A program made the translations under genes and the position numbers. Positions 30,135-40,294 of a stretch of DNA of 64,000 nucleotides are shown here, one piece after another; the first letter of the stretch is position 1, and the number at the start of each line of letters is the position of its first letter. The notes under the pieces were generated by a model that saw only the letters and a list, made by a program, of their open reading frames with translations, had not been told where the DNA came from and made no database searches. This DNA is from Corynebacterium atrinae (GTDB lineage Bacteria; Actinomycetota; Actinomycetes; Mycobacteriales; Mycobacteriaceae): contig NZ_CP046977.1 in the NCBI RefSeq assembly GCF_030408455.1, forward strand, positions 1,612,001 to 1,676,000. Direction: 5' to 3'.

Positions 30135-31006
30135 AACTTGTCGATCTCCAGCTTTTTCATTCCCATCATCGTCTCGTAGGCGCCGGGGCGTGCCATGAGT
30201 TCGGCCATGTTGTCGGGCACGATCTGCCAGCTGAGCCCGAAACGGTCTTGGAGCCAGCCGCATTGTTCTGCCTCGGGAACAGCCGTCAGGCCATCCCACA
30301 GGTGATCGAGATCCGCTTGCCCGTGGGCGTTAACCATGAGCGAGGTGCCAGGTGTGAAGGTGAACGGCTGCGGAACGGCGGAGTCCATGGCTGTTAGCCA
30401 CTCGCCGTAGAGCTGGAACTCGGAGAACACTATCTCCTCGGAATCCGGGTAACTCACCCGGTTGCCCACCCGGGACTCGGGGAATAAGGCGACGTACTCG
30501 TCAACGGCCTCCCGGGCCTTGCCCTGGGCCGGGCCGCAGAACATGAGGTTGGGGATGATGAACGGTCGGGGGTCTCCAGCCGGATTGGTGAGCATGAGTT
30601 GCCAGTTAACACCGTACTGGTCGGCGATCCAGCCGTAGTGTTCGGAAAAATCGTAGGCGCCCAGCTCCATGAGGATCTGCCCGCCGCCGTCGACCAACCT
30701 GCCCCACAACAGGTCGAGCTGTTCACGGGCATCCGCCATCCGGGAGGGGTCGAAGTTAACGAAGAAGCTCAGCGCCGGGGTAGGGCTGAACATGGGGCCT
30801 CCGTTGATGAGGGTGAGGCGATAGCCGTCGATGACCACATCGACGGTGAGGGTCTCGCCGGCCCTGTCCGACTGAAAGTCGGGGAGGCCTTCGGACGGGT
30901 AGGTGACGCGGGCGTCGATAAGCGTGTTGGGGAAGGTGGCCGCGTAGAAGGAAGCGGCCTCGTCGGCGTTTCGATCGAACCAGAGGTTGGGCACAATGCG
31001 TTGCAT
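30131..31006 (-). CDS. Tandem PhnB-like VOC family protein
   Basis: Protein of 291 aa made of two PhnB/3-dmu-9_3-mt domains, each with the glyoxalase-fold opening (IVPNLWFDRNADEAASFYAA and IIPNLMFCGPAQGKAREAVD). Two matched endings read YGVNWQLML and FGLSWQIVP. Such proteins are annotated as putative glyoxalase or methyltransferase-like, with no proven reaction. The frame is open upstream to 31123, but the family N-terminus MQRIVPNLW sets the start at 31006; the hairpin at 31020-31048 is then upstream of the start. Confidence 0.82.
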   Translation of the reverse strand: MQRIVPNLWFDRNADEAASFYAATFPNTLIDARVTYPSEGLPDFQSDRAGETLTVDVVIDGYRLTLINGGPMFSPTPALSFFVNFDPSRMADAREQLDLLWGRLVDGGGQILMELGAYDFSEHYGWIADQYGVNWQLMLTNPAGDPRPFIIPNLMFCGPAQGKAREAVDEYVALFPESRVGNRVSYPDSEEIVFSEFQLYGEWLTAMDSAVPQPFTFTPGTSLMVNAHGQADLDHLWDGLTAVPEAEQCGWLQDRFGLSWQIVPDNMAELMARPGAYETMMGMKKLEIDKF

Positions 31007-31019
31007 GAGGAAATGATAA

Positions 31020-31048
31020 CGGCCCCTACCCGCGAGGGATAGGGGCCG
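31020..31048 (-). terminator. Terminator-like hairpin after mqo
   Basis: CGGCCCCTACCC and GGGATAGGGGCCG pair around a 4-nt loop with one bulged base. It lies 14 nt past the mqo stop and 14 nt upstream of the next minus-strand start. The U-tract is poor, so it may act partly as an mRNA-stabilising hairpin. Confidence 0.6.
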
Positions 31049-31061
31049 CAGCTGGGAGTTT

Positions 31062-32564
31062 CTAGCGCTCCAGCTTGAGGGTCTTCTGGGTGTACTCCCA
31101 CAGCTCGTTGAACATGGTCTCATCGTCGATGAGCTTGGTGCCGTAGGAGGGGATCATCTCGTGCAGCTTCGGGGACCACTCGATGAGGTTCTCACCGAAA
31201 CAACGCTCGAGGAGCTCAACCATGGCGGCCGGGGCGATGGACGCACCCGGGGACGCGCCGAGGAGACCGGCGACGGAACCGTCGATGGAGTTAACCAAGG
31301 CGGTACCGAATTCGAGGGAACCGAAACGCGGGGCGGCGGTGGGCTTGATCACCTGGACGCGCTGACCGGCAATGACGGTCTCCCAATCCTCAGCATTGGC
31401 CGAGGGGACGTAGTCGCGCAGATCGACGAGGCGGTCCTCGAAGTTCTTCAACACCTCGGTGACCAGGTACTTGGTCAGCGCGAACTCGGAAGCCGCAACA
31501 CCGAGGTAGGAAGGGATGTTGTCCGGGCGGATCGACTTGAACAGGTCGAGGTAGGAACCCTTCTTGAGGAACTTCGGGGTCCAGCCACCGTAGGGGCCAA
31601 ACAACAGGCCCTTTTCGCCGTCGATGACGCGGGTATCCAGGTGCGGGACGGACATCGGCGGGGCACCCACCTTGGCCTTGCCGTAGACCTTGGCGGAATG
31701 CTGCTCGATGAGCTCGTCGTTGGTGCAGCGCAGCCACATGCCCGACACGGGGAAGCCGGCGTAACCGCGGACCTCAGGCACGCCAGCCTTGCGGAGCAGG
31801 TCGAGGGCGTAACCGCCGGCGCCAACGAAGACGAACTTCGCCTTGACCACGGAGACGTCACCGGTGTGGACGTTCTTGACGGTGATCTTCCACTTGTTGC
31901 CCTCGCGCTTGAGGTTGCGCACCTCCTGGCCGTAACGGACCTCGGTGCCGGAAGCCTTAGCGGCGGTGAGGAACTGCTTGGTCAGGGCGCCGAAGTTCAC
32001 ATCGGTGCCGATGTCGGTGCCAGAGTAGGCGACCTTCTCGGCGCCAAAGTCACGGCCCTTAGACATGACGGGGAGGCGCTCGGCGAACTTGGCGTCATCC
32101 TCCACGAATTCCATGCCGGGGAACAAAATGTTGCCGGAGAGAGCATCGTAGCGGCGACGCAGGTAATCAATCTGCTCCTCGCCCTGGCCGAAAGCCAGGT
32201 GCGGGACCGGGTTGATGAACTCGGTCGGATCGCCCAGCACACCATTATCGATCTGGTGGGACCAGAACTGGCGGGAGACCTGGAACTTCTCGTTGATATC
32301 GACGGCCTTGGAAAGATCGATCTTGCCGTTCTTTTCCGGGGTGTAGTTGAGCTCGCACAGTGCAGAGTGGCCGGTGCCCGCATTGTTCCACGGGGATGAG
32401 GACTCCTGGGCGGGTCCGTCGAGTCGCTCGAAGATAATTTGCGACCAGCTGGGCTCCAATTCTCGGAGCATAGCGCCGAGGGTGGCGCTCATAATGCCAG
32501 CACCGACGAGGGCGATATCGACCTCGTCGGTGACCTTTGCGGAGTTCTTATTGTCGGTGGACAC
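31062..32564 (-). CDS. mqo: Malate:quinone oxidoreductase
   Basis: FAD-dependent, membrane-associated TCA-cycle enzyme (500 aa) that oxidises malate and reduces quinone. The dinucleotide-binding loop IALVGAGIMSATLGAML is near residues 15-31, and ISLS-type blocks such as GLLFGPYGGWTPKFL and LGASPGASIAPAAM are characteristic. The frame begins further upstream, but the start GTG at 32564 follows GAGGA by 8 nt and gives the family N-terminus. Mqo is the main malate oxidiser in corynebacteria. It is divergent from the hydrolase gene. Confidence 0.95.
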   Translation of the reverse strand: MSTDNKNSAKVTDEVDIALVGAGIMSATLGAMLRELEPSWSQIIFERLDGPAQESSSPWNNAGTGHSALCELNYTPEKNGKIDLSKAVDINEKFQVSRQFWSHQIDNGVLGDPTEFINPVPHLAFGQGEEQIDYLRRRYDALSGNILFPGMEFVEDDAKFAERLPVMSKGRDFGAEKVAYSGTDIGTDVNFGALTKQFLTAAKASGTEVRYGQEVRNLKREGNKWKITVKNVHTGDVSVVKAKFVFVGAGGYALDLLRKAGVPEVRGYAGFPVSGMWLRCTNDELIEQHSAKVYGKAKVGAPPMSVPHLDTRVIDGEKGLLFGPYGGWTPKFLKKGSYLDLFKSIRPDNIPSYLGVAASEFALTKYLVTEVLKNFEDRLVDLRDYVPSANAEDWETVIAGQRVQVIKPTAAPRFGSLEFGTALVNSIDGSVAGLLGASPGASIAPAAMVELLERCFGENLIEWSPKLHEMIPSYGTKLIDDETMFNELWEYTQKTLKLER

Positions 32565-32784
32565 CTTGTTGTTCCTCATTCGTCGTCGAAGCGGTGGGCA
32601 AGGCATGATCGGCATTGGCGTCGCATCACTACCCCTTCTCGCCCATTATCCGGTGCCATTCAACCTTACGCCTTCACATATCGGAGGTGGGCACTACTCC
32701 CGATTTCAATGTGGCAATCGCGGATTCCCCACCCCCTGCCCCCTCCCCCGACGGCCCCCGCTGCAAGGTCATATCCTAGACAGC

Positions 32785-33783
32785 ATGACTGTTGCAGAAA
32801 CCTGGCACGACGACATCCTCGGCCCCGGATTCCGCGCCCTGGATATTCCTTTGGGCCCCGACCCCGAGGGGGAGGGCGACGTACAGGCGACGCTGGTGCG
32901 TTACCTGCCGGACGGCCTCGACGCGGCCGATGGAGAGTGGACGAACAGAAGCGCCGTGCTGTGGGTGCCCGGCATGACGGACTACTTTTTCCACAGCCAT
33001 GTAGCGAAGGCGCTGCACGAGGCCGGCTTCGCGGTGTACGCCGTGGATCCGCGCAAGATTGGGCGGGCCCGCCAAGCGGGGCAGCGGTGGCATTTCAGCC
33101 TCGACTTCGCTCACTACTTCCCCGACCTCACCGCCGCACTCGACATTATTACTGCCACTCATCCCGATGTGACCCCGATTGCCCACTCGACCGGCGGCCT
33201 GATCACGCCGCTGTGGGCGGACCACCTGGCCCGCAATGACAGCGCGCGCCACGCCAAGCTCAAGGGCATGGTGCTCAACAGCCCCTGGCTCGACATGCAA
33301 TACCCACGAACGGCGGTAAGGCTGGGGCGACCGGTGATCAACGTTGCCGGGAAGTTGTTGCCCAACCTCGAGGTTCCCGGTGGCAACCTCGGCTCCTACG
33401 GGGTCTCACTGCACAAGGACCACTTCGGCGAATGGGACTTTGACACCGAGCTCAAGCCGGTAAGTGGGCACCGCAAGTATCTGGGCTGGTTGCGCGAGGT
33501 GCTGCGCGCGCAGAAGCGAGTGCAGGAAGGAAACGTGGATGTGGGTGTCCCCGTGCTCACGCTGTGCTCGACGCATTCCCTCCTCGGCGCTGGCTACTCC
33601 CCCGCCTCGAACTCCGCCGACACGGTGTTGGATACGGAGCAGATTCAGCGGTGGGCGCCGAAGCTCGGCGCGGACGTTACCGTGCGGCCCATTGAGGGCG
33701 CCCGCCACGATGTTTTCCTGTCCACCCCTACTCCCCAGGCGGAGGCACTCGAGGTAACTGAGGGTTGGCTTCGTCAGCATTAA
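32785..33783 (+). CDS. Alpha/beta hydrolase
   Basis: Cytoplasmic serine hydrolase of 332 aa; no signal peptide is seen. The nucleophile elbow is IAHSTGGLITP (Ser near 137), a possible oxyanion-strand segment is VLWVPGMTDYFFHSH, and the catalytic His is in EGARHDVFLSTP near the C-terminus. It resembles the serine aminopeptidase S33/lysophospholipase group. The upstream part of the open frame is antisense to mqo; ATG 32785 is the credible start. It is followed closely by mtr (32 nt), probably in one transcript. Confidence 0.84.
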   Translation: MTVAETWHDDILGPGFRALDIPLGPDPEGEGDVQATLVRYLPDGLDAADGEWTNRSAVLWVPGMTDYFFHSHVAKALHEAGFAVYAVDPRKIGRARQAGQRWHFSLDFAHYFPDLTAALDIITATHPDVTPIAHSTGGLITPLWADHLARNDSARHAKLKGMVLNSPWLDMQYPRTAVRLGRPVINVAGKLLPNLEVPGGNLGSYGVSLHKDHFGEWDFDTELKPVSGHRKYLGWLREVLRAQKRVQEGNVDVGVPVLTLCSTHSLLGAGYSPASNSADTVLDTEQIQRWAPKLGADVTVRPIEGARHDVFLSTPTPQAEALEVTEGWLRQH

Positions 33784-33815
33784 TTGCCAGCCTTAGGAAG
33801 CGCTAAGATGCCTCC

Positions 33816-35180
33816 ATGACCCATTTCGACCTCATCATCATCGGCACCGGCTCCGGCAACTCCATCCCGGGACCAGAATTCAACGACAAGTCGATCGCTA
33901 TCGTCGAAGAGGGCACCTTTGGTGGCACCTGCCTCAACGTTGGCTGTATCCCCACCAAGATGTACGTCTACGCAGCGGATACCGCTTTTGACACAGAGCA
34001 CGCTGCTGAACTGGGCATTAATGCCCAGGTCAACTCCGTCGACTGGCCGGCCATAGTCGACCGAATCTTCGTCCAACGTATCGACCCGATCGCCGCCGGC
34101 GGCGAAGCCTATCGCCGCGGCCCCGAGACCCCGAATATCACCGTCTACAGCGGCCACGCCACCTTCGTCGGCGAGCGGACCATCCAGGTCGGCGCCGACA
34201 CGATCAGCGCGGATCAGATCGTCATTGCCACCGGTTCGCGCCCGCAGGTGCCCACCGTCTTCCGGGAGTCGGGGGTGCGCTATTACACCAACGAAGACAT
34301 CATGCGCCTGCCTGAGCAGCCGAAGTCGATAGTCATCATCGGCGGCGGCTTCATCGCGATGGAGTTCGCGCACGTCTTTGATGCCTTAGGCACGCACGTG
34401 ACCCTCGTTCCGCGGTCCACACTCATGCGTACCCTCGACGCCGACCTGACCACGCAGGTCAACGACATCGCCTCTAAGCGATTCGACGTCCGCTACGGCC
34501 GCACCGTCTCCTCCCTCACCCAGGGCGAGGACGGCGTAACCGTTACGCTTGACGACGCCTCGACGGTCACCGCCGACGTCGTCCTCGTCGCCACCGGTCG
34601 CGTCCCCAACGGTGATCGCCTCGACCTGGCGGCCGGCGGCATCGAAATGCTTGCCGACGGCCGCGTCGCCGTCGACGAGTTCGGCCGCTCCACCACCGCA
34701 CCGGGTGTGTGGGCGTTGGGCGATGCCTCTTCGCCATACATGCTTAAGCACGTGGCCAACGCCGAAATGCGCGCCGTTCGCCACAACCTGCTGCACCCAG
34801 AAGACCTCAAGCCAATGCCCCACACCAACGTGCCCTCCGCGGTGTTCACGCACCCGCAGATCGCCACCGTCGGGCTGACCGAGCAGCAGGCCATCGACGC
34901 CGGGTACGACATCACCGTCAAGATCCAGAACTACGGTGATGTTGCCTACGGCTGGGCCATGGATGACCACACCGGCATCTGCAAGCTCATCGCCGACAAG
35001 CAGACGGGCCGACTGTTGGGCGCCCACTATCTTGGCGCCCAGGCCGCCACGCTGATCCAGCAGATGATCACGGTCATGGCTTTTGATCTCGACGTCCGCG
35101 AGGTGGCTACCCAGCAGTACTGGATCCACCCCGCCCTGCCGGAGCTGACCGAGAACGCGCTGCTGGGGCTGGAGTTTTAG
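33816..35180 (+). CDS. mtr: Mycothione reductase
   Basis: Flavoprotein disulfide reductase (454 aa) that uses NADPH to regenerate mycothiol, the actinobacterial glutathione analogue. The FAD loop is LIIIGTGSGNS (6-16), and the redox-active pair is Cys39/Cys44 in GGTCLNVGCIPTK. The NADPH loop VIIGGGFIAMEFAH lies near 172-185, and the C-terminal catalytic HPALPELTENALL is present. The subfamily is recognised by GTGSGNSIPGPEF, which differs from lipoamide dehydrogenase. Presence of mtr supports an actinobacterial host. Confidence 0.94.
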   Translation: MTHFDLIIIGTGSGNSIPGPEFNDKSIAIVEEGTFGGTCLNVGCIPTKMYVYAADTAFDTEHAAELGINAQVNSVDWPAIVDRIFVQRIDPIAAGGEAYRRGPETPNITVYSGHATFVGERTIQVGADTISADQIVIATGSRPQVPTVFRESGVRYYTNEDIMRLPEQPKSIVIIGGGFIAMEFAHVFDALGTHVTLVPRSTLMRTLDADLTTQVNDIASKRFDVRYGRTVSSLTQGEDGVTVTLDDASTVTADVVLVATGRVPNGDRLDLAAGGIEMLADGRVAVDEFGRSTTAPGVWALGDASSPYMLKHVANAEMRAVRHNLLHPEDLKPMPHTNVPSAVFTHPQIATVGLTEQQAIDAGYDITVKIQNYGDVAYGWAMDDHTGICKLIADKQTGRLLGAHYLGAQAATLIQQMITVMAFDLDVREVATQQYWIHPALPELTENALLGLEF

Positions 35181-36053
35181 CTAGTCCGCCAGCGTGAGGA
35201 TTTCATTGCCATCGGCGGTGATAACGATGGTGTGCTCGAACTGGGCGGTGAAACGACGATCGTTGTTCTGCACCGTCCAGTCGTTGTCCCAGATCGTGTA
35301 GTCCAGGTCGCCGAGGTTGATCATCGGCTCCACCGTCAAGGTCATGCCCGGCTCGAGGATGTCCCGGTAAACGGTGGAATCGTAATGCAAGACCACGAGG
35401 CCGTTGTGGAAGGTGGGGCCGACACCGTGGCCGGTGAAGTCGCGGACTACGTTGTAGCCGAAACGGTTGGCGTAGGACTCAATCACCCGCCCGATGACGT
35501 TGATCTCGCGGCCCGGCTTCGCGGCCTTGATGCCCCGCATCATGGCCTCCTTCGTCCGCTCGACGAGGAGGCGGTGCTCCTCGGAGACGTTGCCCGCGAG
35601 GAAGGTCGCATTGGTATCGCCGTGGACGCCATTCTTGAAGGCGGTGATGTCGATGTTGACGATGTCGCCGTCTTCAATCACGGTGCTGTCCGGGATGCCG
35701 TGGCAGACGATCTCATTCATTGAGGTGCACGAGGACTTGGGGAAGCCCCGGTAGCCAAGAGTGGAGGGGTAGGCGCCGTGGTCGGCCATGTACTCGTGGG
35801 CAATGCGGTCGAGGTCGTCGGTGGTGTTGCCCGGAACCACGGCCTCACCGGCGACTTTGAGGGCGTTGGCGGCAATCTTCGAGGCCTCACGCATCGCCTC
35901 GATGACCTCGGGCGTCTGGACGAACGGCTCGCCGATGTTCTCCTGCACATCGTCTTTCCACACGTATTCAGGTCGGGCGATGTGGTCGGGAACGGAGCGG
36001 ATCGGAGAAATCTTGCCTTGAGTCAGGGGTGCGCGAGTAGACATACGGGTCAT
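35181..36053 (-). CDS. map: Methionine aminopeptidase, type I
   Basis: Dinuclear metalloprotease of 290 aa that removes N-terminal methionine from nascent proteins. Metal ligands are seen in [18 protein letters not shown] (two Asp), [14 protein letters not shown] (His), TVEPMINLG (Glu) and FEHTIVI (Glu). The roughly 40-residue N-terminal extension without a zinc finger but with a proline-rich piece is typical of the actinobacterial MapB form. The start overlaps the penicillin-binding gene stop by 4 nt, so the two are co-translated. Convergent with mtr. Confidence 0.93.
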   Translation of the reverse strand: MTRMSTRAPLTQGKISPIRSVPDHIARPEYVWKDDVQENIGEPFVQTPEVIEAMREASKIAANALKVAGEAVVPGNTTDDLDRIAHEYMADHGAYPSTLGYRGFPKSSCTSMNEIVCHGIPDSTVIEDGDIVNIDITAFKNGVHGDTNATFLAGNVSEEHRLLVERTKEAMMRGIKAAKPGREINVIGRVIESYANRFGYNVVRDFTGHGVGPTFHNGLVVLHYDSTVYRDILEPGMTLTVEPMINLGDLDYTIWDNDWTVQNNDRRFTAQFEHTIVITADGNEILTLAD

Positions 36054-37864
36054 CGTAGTCCGGGCTCGGCCCGGTATCCGTCCAGGGTCCGGAAGAAGTG
36101 ATCCGTAATGGCCACGGAAACCTCTGATCCGCCTCCCAGCACCACCAGCGTGGCGAAGGCAATATCGTCGTCGCGGTAGCCGGCGAACCAGGCGTGCGAA
36201 CCCTCGTTGATTTCCGCCTCACCGGTCTTGCCGTGGATCTCGCCGCCCGCCTGCATTCCGCGGGCAGTGCCGGAGGTGACCACCGAGCGCATCATCCGCT
36301 GCACCTGGCTGATTGCACCCGGGTCGGGGGCCGGGAGGTTTTCGCTGACCTGGGTCTCGTGGCCGTCGATAAGCACGGGCACGGGGGTGTCGCCGCGAGC
36401 GGCGGTGGCGGCGACCAGCGCCAGACCGAAGGGGCTCGCGAGGTCGAGGCCCTGACCGTAGCCGGCTTCGGTGCGCTCCAGCGGAGTCTCGCCCTCCGGC
36501 ACCGAGCCGGTGACAGTGCCCAAGCCTGGGATGTCGTAGTCGACGCCGAGGCCGAATTGCTTCGCGGTGTGCTTGAGTTGGCCCGGCTCCAACCTGGTGG
36601 AAATATCGGCAAAAGTGGTGTTGCACGAACTGGCAAATGCTCGCTCTAACGGCACGTTTCCGAGGGCGAACATGTTGTAGTTGACCACATGGCGGCCGTA
36701 GAGATCCATGCTGCCGGGGCAGGGCACGATGGTGTCAGCGCTCAGTCCCTCGTCTTGAATACCGGCGGCGGCGGTGATGATCTTGAACACGGAGCCGGGT
36801 GGGAACTGACCCGAGAGGGCGAGATCGCCGGCCTCATCCGCCTTCTTCGTCTGCGCGACCGCGAGCACCTGCCCCGTGGAGGGACGGATAGCCACAATCA
36901 TCGCCTGCGACTCCGGCCGCAAATTAACCGCATCCTGGGCGGCCCGTTGGATGTTGTAATCCAGCCCGACGCGCACTGCCGGGGCCGGGGCGGCCGCATG
37001 GTATTCGAGGTCATCGATAGTCGCCCCATACTGGTTAACGGCCGTGACTTTCCACCCGTTCGCGCCATCGAGCTCGTCGCCCACGATGGTGGACACGCGC
37101 GACATGATGTCCGGGGCGAAACCTGGATCGACGGTGACCATCGCGGCTTCCTCATTGACGATGATGCCCTCCACGCTTTCCAGCTTGTCGCGCACCACCG
37201 GCCCCACGGTCGAGTCGAGCATCATGACGGAATAGCGGCCCTGTGCTCCGTCCAGACGGCTGGCCAACGCCGCCGCGTCGACCGGCTTCTCGGGCCCCGT
37301 CGCGTTGACTGCGCTAGCGATCTGCGCCGCCACGGGGCGCACATCGCTCACCGCATCAGTGTCCACTAGCACCCGATAGACCACGCCAGGCTGCAGAATA
37401 TCCGCCCCATCGGAACTAACCACGCTGGCCTTGCCCGCTGGAACCGGCCGCAACTCGAGGTGTTGGTTCGCCCCGAGGCGCGGGTGCAGAATCGTGGGCT
37501 GCCAGCGAACAGTCCAGTCCTGCCCCGCCTTCGTCAGCGTCATCGACGTGTCATAGCGCAGCGTGCGTTCCCGCGGAAGCTGCCACTCCAGCGTGTATTT
37601 CGCGGTAGCGAGGTTGTCCTGGGCGCTAACCTCATTGAGCGTCGTCGTCAGCCCCTCGGCCTGCAGGCCGTCGAAGGTCGTGCTGATGATGTCCTCGGCG
37701 GTTGATGGCACGTCCACCAACTCAGAGAGCTTATCGACGTCCCGGTCGGCCAAAGCCTCCAAGAAATCCTCCGCCGTGGGCTCGGCGGAGGGAGGCTTGG
37801 GCGTGCACGCTGCCAGCCCAAACACTAAGGTCGTGGCCACGCAGGCCGCGGTCGCCCTCTTCAT
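36050..37864 (-). CDS. Penicillin-binding lipoprotein (class B transpeptidase, PBP2a-like)
   Basis: Cell-wall transpeptidase of 604 aa. An N-terminal lipobox LAAC (Cys20) marks a lipid anchor outside the cytoplasmic membrane. An NTF2-like MecA_N domain runs to about 140, then a PBP dimer domain, then the penicillin-binding domain. Active-site motifs are SVFK (near 356, in FPPGSVFKI), SCN (near 411) and KTG (near 543). A corresponding corynebacterial protein in this map/ispG neighbourhood is PBP2a. It cross-links peptidoglycan; the MecA_N domain is not evidence of beta-lactam resistance on its own. Confidence 0.9.
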   Translation of the reverse strand: MKRATAACVATTLVFGLAACTPKPPSAEPTAEDFLEALADRDVDKLSELVDVPSTAEDIISTTFDGLQAEGLTTTLNEVSAQDNLATAKYTLEWQLPRERTLRYDTSMTLTKAGQDWTVRWQPTILHPRLGANQHLELRPVPAGKASVVSSDGADILQPGVVYRVLVDTDAVSDVRPVAAQIASAVNATGPEKPVDAAALASRLDGAQGRYSVMMLDSTVGPVVRDKLESVEGIIVNEEAAMVTVDPGFAPDIMSRVSTIVGDELDGANGWKVTAVNQYGATIDDLEYHAAAPAPAVRVGLDYNIQRAAQDAVNLRPESQAMIVAIRPSTGQVLAVAQTKKADEAGDLALSGQFPPGSVFKIITAAAGIQDEGLSADTIVPCPGSMDLYGRHVVNYNMFALGNVPLERAFASSCNTTFADISTRLEPGQLKHTAKQFGLGVDYDIPGLGTVTGSVPEGETPLERTEAGYGQGLDLASPFGLALVAATAARGDTPVPVLIDGHETQVSENLPAPDPGAISQVQRMMRSVVTSGTARGMQAGGEIHGKTGEAEINEGSHAWFAGYRDDDIAFATLVVLGGGSEVSVAITDHFFRTLDGYRAEPGLR

Positions 37865-37867
37865 GAG

Positions 37868-39052
37868 CTACCGGGTGACCTTGACCTCTGGCCGAGCGCC
37901 TTCGATTTCCTCCAGGCCCTGCTCTTCAGCCAGGCGCATGGCTTCCTCGATGAGGGTCTCTACAATCTTGGACTCCGGCACGGTCTTGATCACTTCGCCC
38001 TTGACGAAGATCTGACCCTTGCCATTGCCCGATGCCACCCCCAGGTCAGCATCGCGGGCCTCGCCCGGGCCATTGACCACGCAGCCCATGACGGCAACGC
38101 GCAACGGGAACTCCATGCCCTCCAGCCCGGCGGTAACTTCCTCGGCGAGGGTGTACACATCAACCTGGGCGCGGCCACAGGAGGGGCAGGACACGATCTC
38201 GAGCTTGCGGGGGCGCAAATTCATCGACTGCAGAATTTGGTCACCGACCTTGATTTCCTCCACCGGGTCCGCGGACAGCGAAACGCGAATGGTGTCGCCG
38301 ATGCCCTCAGACAACAGGGCGCCGAAGGCGACGGACGACTTGATGGTGCCCTGAAACGCGGGGCCCGCCTCCGTCACGCCGAGGTGCAAGGGGTAATCAG
38401 ACTGCGCGGCCAGCTGGCGGTACGCCTCGACCATGATGACCGGGTCGTTGTGCTTGACCGAAATCTTGATGTCTCCGAAGCCGTGCTCCTCGAACAGGCC
38501 CGCCTCCCACAAGGCGGATTCCACGAGGGCCTCGGGGGTGGCCTTTCCGTACTTCTCCATCAGCCGCTTGTCCAAGGAGCCGGCGTTGACGCCGATGCGG
38601 ATGGGAATACCGGCATCACCAGCAGCCTTAGCGACTTCCTTGACCCGGCCATCAAACTCCTTGATGTTGCCCGGGTTGACACGCACCGCTGCGCAACCAG
38701 CGTCAATGGCAGCGAAAATGTACTTCGGCTGGAAGTGAATATCCGCAATGACAGGAATCGGCGACTTCTTCGCGATGATCGGCAGCGCTTCCGCATCCAC
38801 CGTCTTCGGGCAGGCGACTCGGACTATGTCACAGCCGGAGGCCGTGAGCTGCGCGATCTGCTGCAAGGTGGCGTTGATGTCGTGGGTCTTCGTGGTCGTC
38901 ATGGACTGCACCGAGATCGGGTAGTCAGATCCCACGCCCACATTGCCCACCATCAGCTGGCGAGTCTTCCGACGAGGCGCCAGGGTGGGCGGCGGAGCAT
39001 CCGGGATACCGAGTCCAATGGAAGTCGACACTGTTAGAGATTCTCCTGACAA
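37868..39052 (-). CDS. ispG: 4-hydroxy-3-methylbut-2-enyl diphosphate synthase
   Basis: Iron-sulfur enzyme (394 aa) of the MEP isoprenoid pathway that converts MEcPP to HMBPP. The [4Fe-4S] cysteines are visible in [13 protein letters not shown] and [17 protein letters not shown]. The N-terminal TIM-barrel begins near [20 protein letters not shown]. Full length. It lies with the protease and dxr in the conserved dxr-rseP-ispG order, so two MEP genes flank the protease. Confidence 0.95.
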   Translation of the reverse strand: MSGESLTVSTSIGLGIPDAPPPTLAPRRKTRQLMVGNVGVGSDYPISVQSMTTTKTHDINATLQQIAQLTASGCDIVRVACPKTVDAEALPIIAKKSPIPVIADIHFQPKYIFAAIDAGCAAVRVNPGNIKEFDGRVKEVAKAAGDAGIPIRIGVNAGSLDKRLMEKYGKATPEALVESALWEAGLFEEHGFGDIKISVKHNDPVIMVEAYRQLAAQSDYPLHLGVTEAGPAFQGTIKSSVAFGALLSEGIGDTIRVSLSADPVEEIKVGDQILQSMNLRPRKLEIVSCPSCGRAQVDVYTLAEEVTAGLEGMEFPLRVAVMGCVVNGPGEARDADLGVASGNGKGQIFVKGEVIKTVPESKIVETLIEEAMRLAEEQGLEEIEGARPEVKVTR

Positions 39053-39089
39053 TTCATGCTGGAATTAGTTCTTCCCAACTCTACCCCGC

Positions 39090-40286
39090 TCATCCAAACA
39101 TCCGTACCGGGTTGACCACGTCTGCCACGATGACAATGACGCCAATGGTCAGCAACGTCGCTGCCATGGCGTAAGTGATGGGCATGAGCTTCTCGTAGTT
39201 TGCCGGCCCACCTGGCGCCAAGCCGCGAGCGCGGCGGACAAGATCGCGAATCTTCTCATACAGCACCACCGCAATGTGCCCGCCATCCAGCGGCGGGAGC
39301 GGCACCAAGTTGAACAACGCGAGGAAGAAGTTCAGCGAAGCAAGCATGAGCCAGAAAACATCCCACAGGGAACGCTCCGCCAGCTCGCCACCCACGCGGG
39401 AGGCGCCGACCACGCTCATCGGGCCTTCCTGGTCGCGTTCGCCACCGAAGATGGAGGCCACCACGCCGGGGATCTTCGCCGGGAAGGCGGCCAGGCCGCG
39501 AACGGTGCCGTCGAGCAGCCGCCACGTGAACTCACCCGTGGCGCCGACGGCCTCGACGGGGCCATAGCTCTTGATGGCATCGGGGATCGGGGCGCTGGTC
39601 ACGCCAATAGCGCCCGCTTCTACCCCACTGCGGATCACCGTGGGCACGTCGATAGCAATCTCCATCGGGGTACCGTTGCGCTCCACCGACAACGTGACCG
39701 TCTGGCCCGGCATGGCCAGGACCGTGTCGCGGACCTCGGTGAAGGAGCGCACCTGCTGGCCATTGAGCGCGACGATGCGGTCACCGACTTCGAGCCCAGC
39801 CACCTCGGCCGGTCCCGGCCCAGTGCAGCGAGCGAGGGTCGTCTCAGAAACCTGATCGGACACACACGACAGCTCGCCAACCAAGGGACGGGTATCGGCG
39901 TGCGGATTAGGGATACCACTAGTCACCGCGACGCCATAGATAACGATGAAGCCGATGATGAGGTTAGCCATCACGCCACCCGAGAGCACGATAATGCGCT
40001 GCCACCACGGCTTTTTCACCATGGCGTGCGGAGCTTCTTCTTCGGTGACGGGATCCTGCGCCGTCATCCCGGCGATGTCGCAGAAACCGCCGAAGGGCAG
40101 TGCCGCGAAACCATACGTCGTCTGCCCGATCTTCTTCGACCAGATCGTCGGGCCGAAACCGATGAAGAAGCGGCGCACCCGCATGCCAAAGGCCCGCGCA
40201 GTGAGCATGTGCCCCGCCTCGTGCAGCGCGATCGTCACCGCGATGCCCAGCGCAAAGAGGAAGACGCCCAGGAAATAAGAAACCAC
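39090..40286 (-). CDS. Site-2 intramembrane zinc metalloprotease (RseP/Rip1-like)
   Basis: Membrane protease of 398 aa that cleaves transmembrane anti-sigma factors or related substrates in regulated proteolysis. The zinc motif HEAGH is at residues 22-26 of the first helix. A PDZ domain covers about 125-205 (GPAEVAGLEVGDRIVALNG). The second active-site motif is FNLVPLPPLDGGHI near 320-335, followed by the last helices. The actinobacterial orthologue is Rip1. It sits between dxr and ispG with short gaps and is probably co-transcribed with both. Confidence 0.92.
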   Translation of the reverse strand: MVSYFLGVFLFALGIAVTIALHEAGHMLTARAFGMRVRRFFIGFGPTIWSKKIGQTTYGFAALPFGGFCDIAGMTAQDPVTEEEAPHAMVKKPWWQRIIVLSGGVMANLIIGFIVIYGVAVTSGIPNPHADTRPLVGELSCVSDQVSETTLARCTGPGPAEVAGLEVGDRIVALNGQQVRSFTEVRDTVLAMPGQTVTLSVERNGTPMEIAIDVPTVIRSGVEAGAIGVTSAPIPDAIKSYGPVEAVGATGEFTWRLLDGTVRGLAAFPAKIPGVVASIFGGERDQEGPMSVVGASRVGGELAERSLWDVFWLMLASLNFFLALFNLVPLPPLDGGHIAVVLYEKIRDLVRRARGLAPGGPANYEKLMPITYAMAATLLTIGVIVIVADVVNPVRMFG

Positions 40287-40294
40287 AAGACTCC

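Noticed and set aside
31161-32399. A 412-codon plus-strand frame across mqo
   Set aside because: Antisense shadow of mqo, which has clear enzyme motifs on the minus strand.
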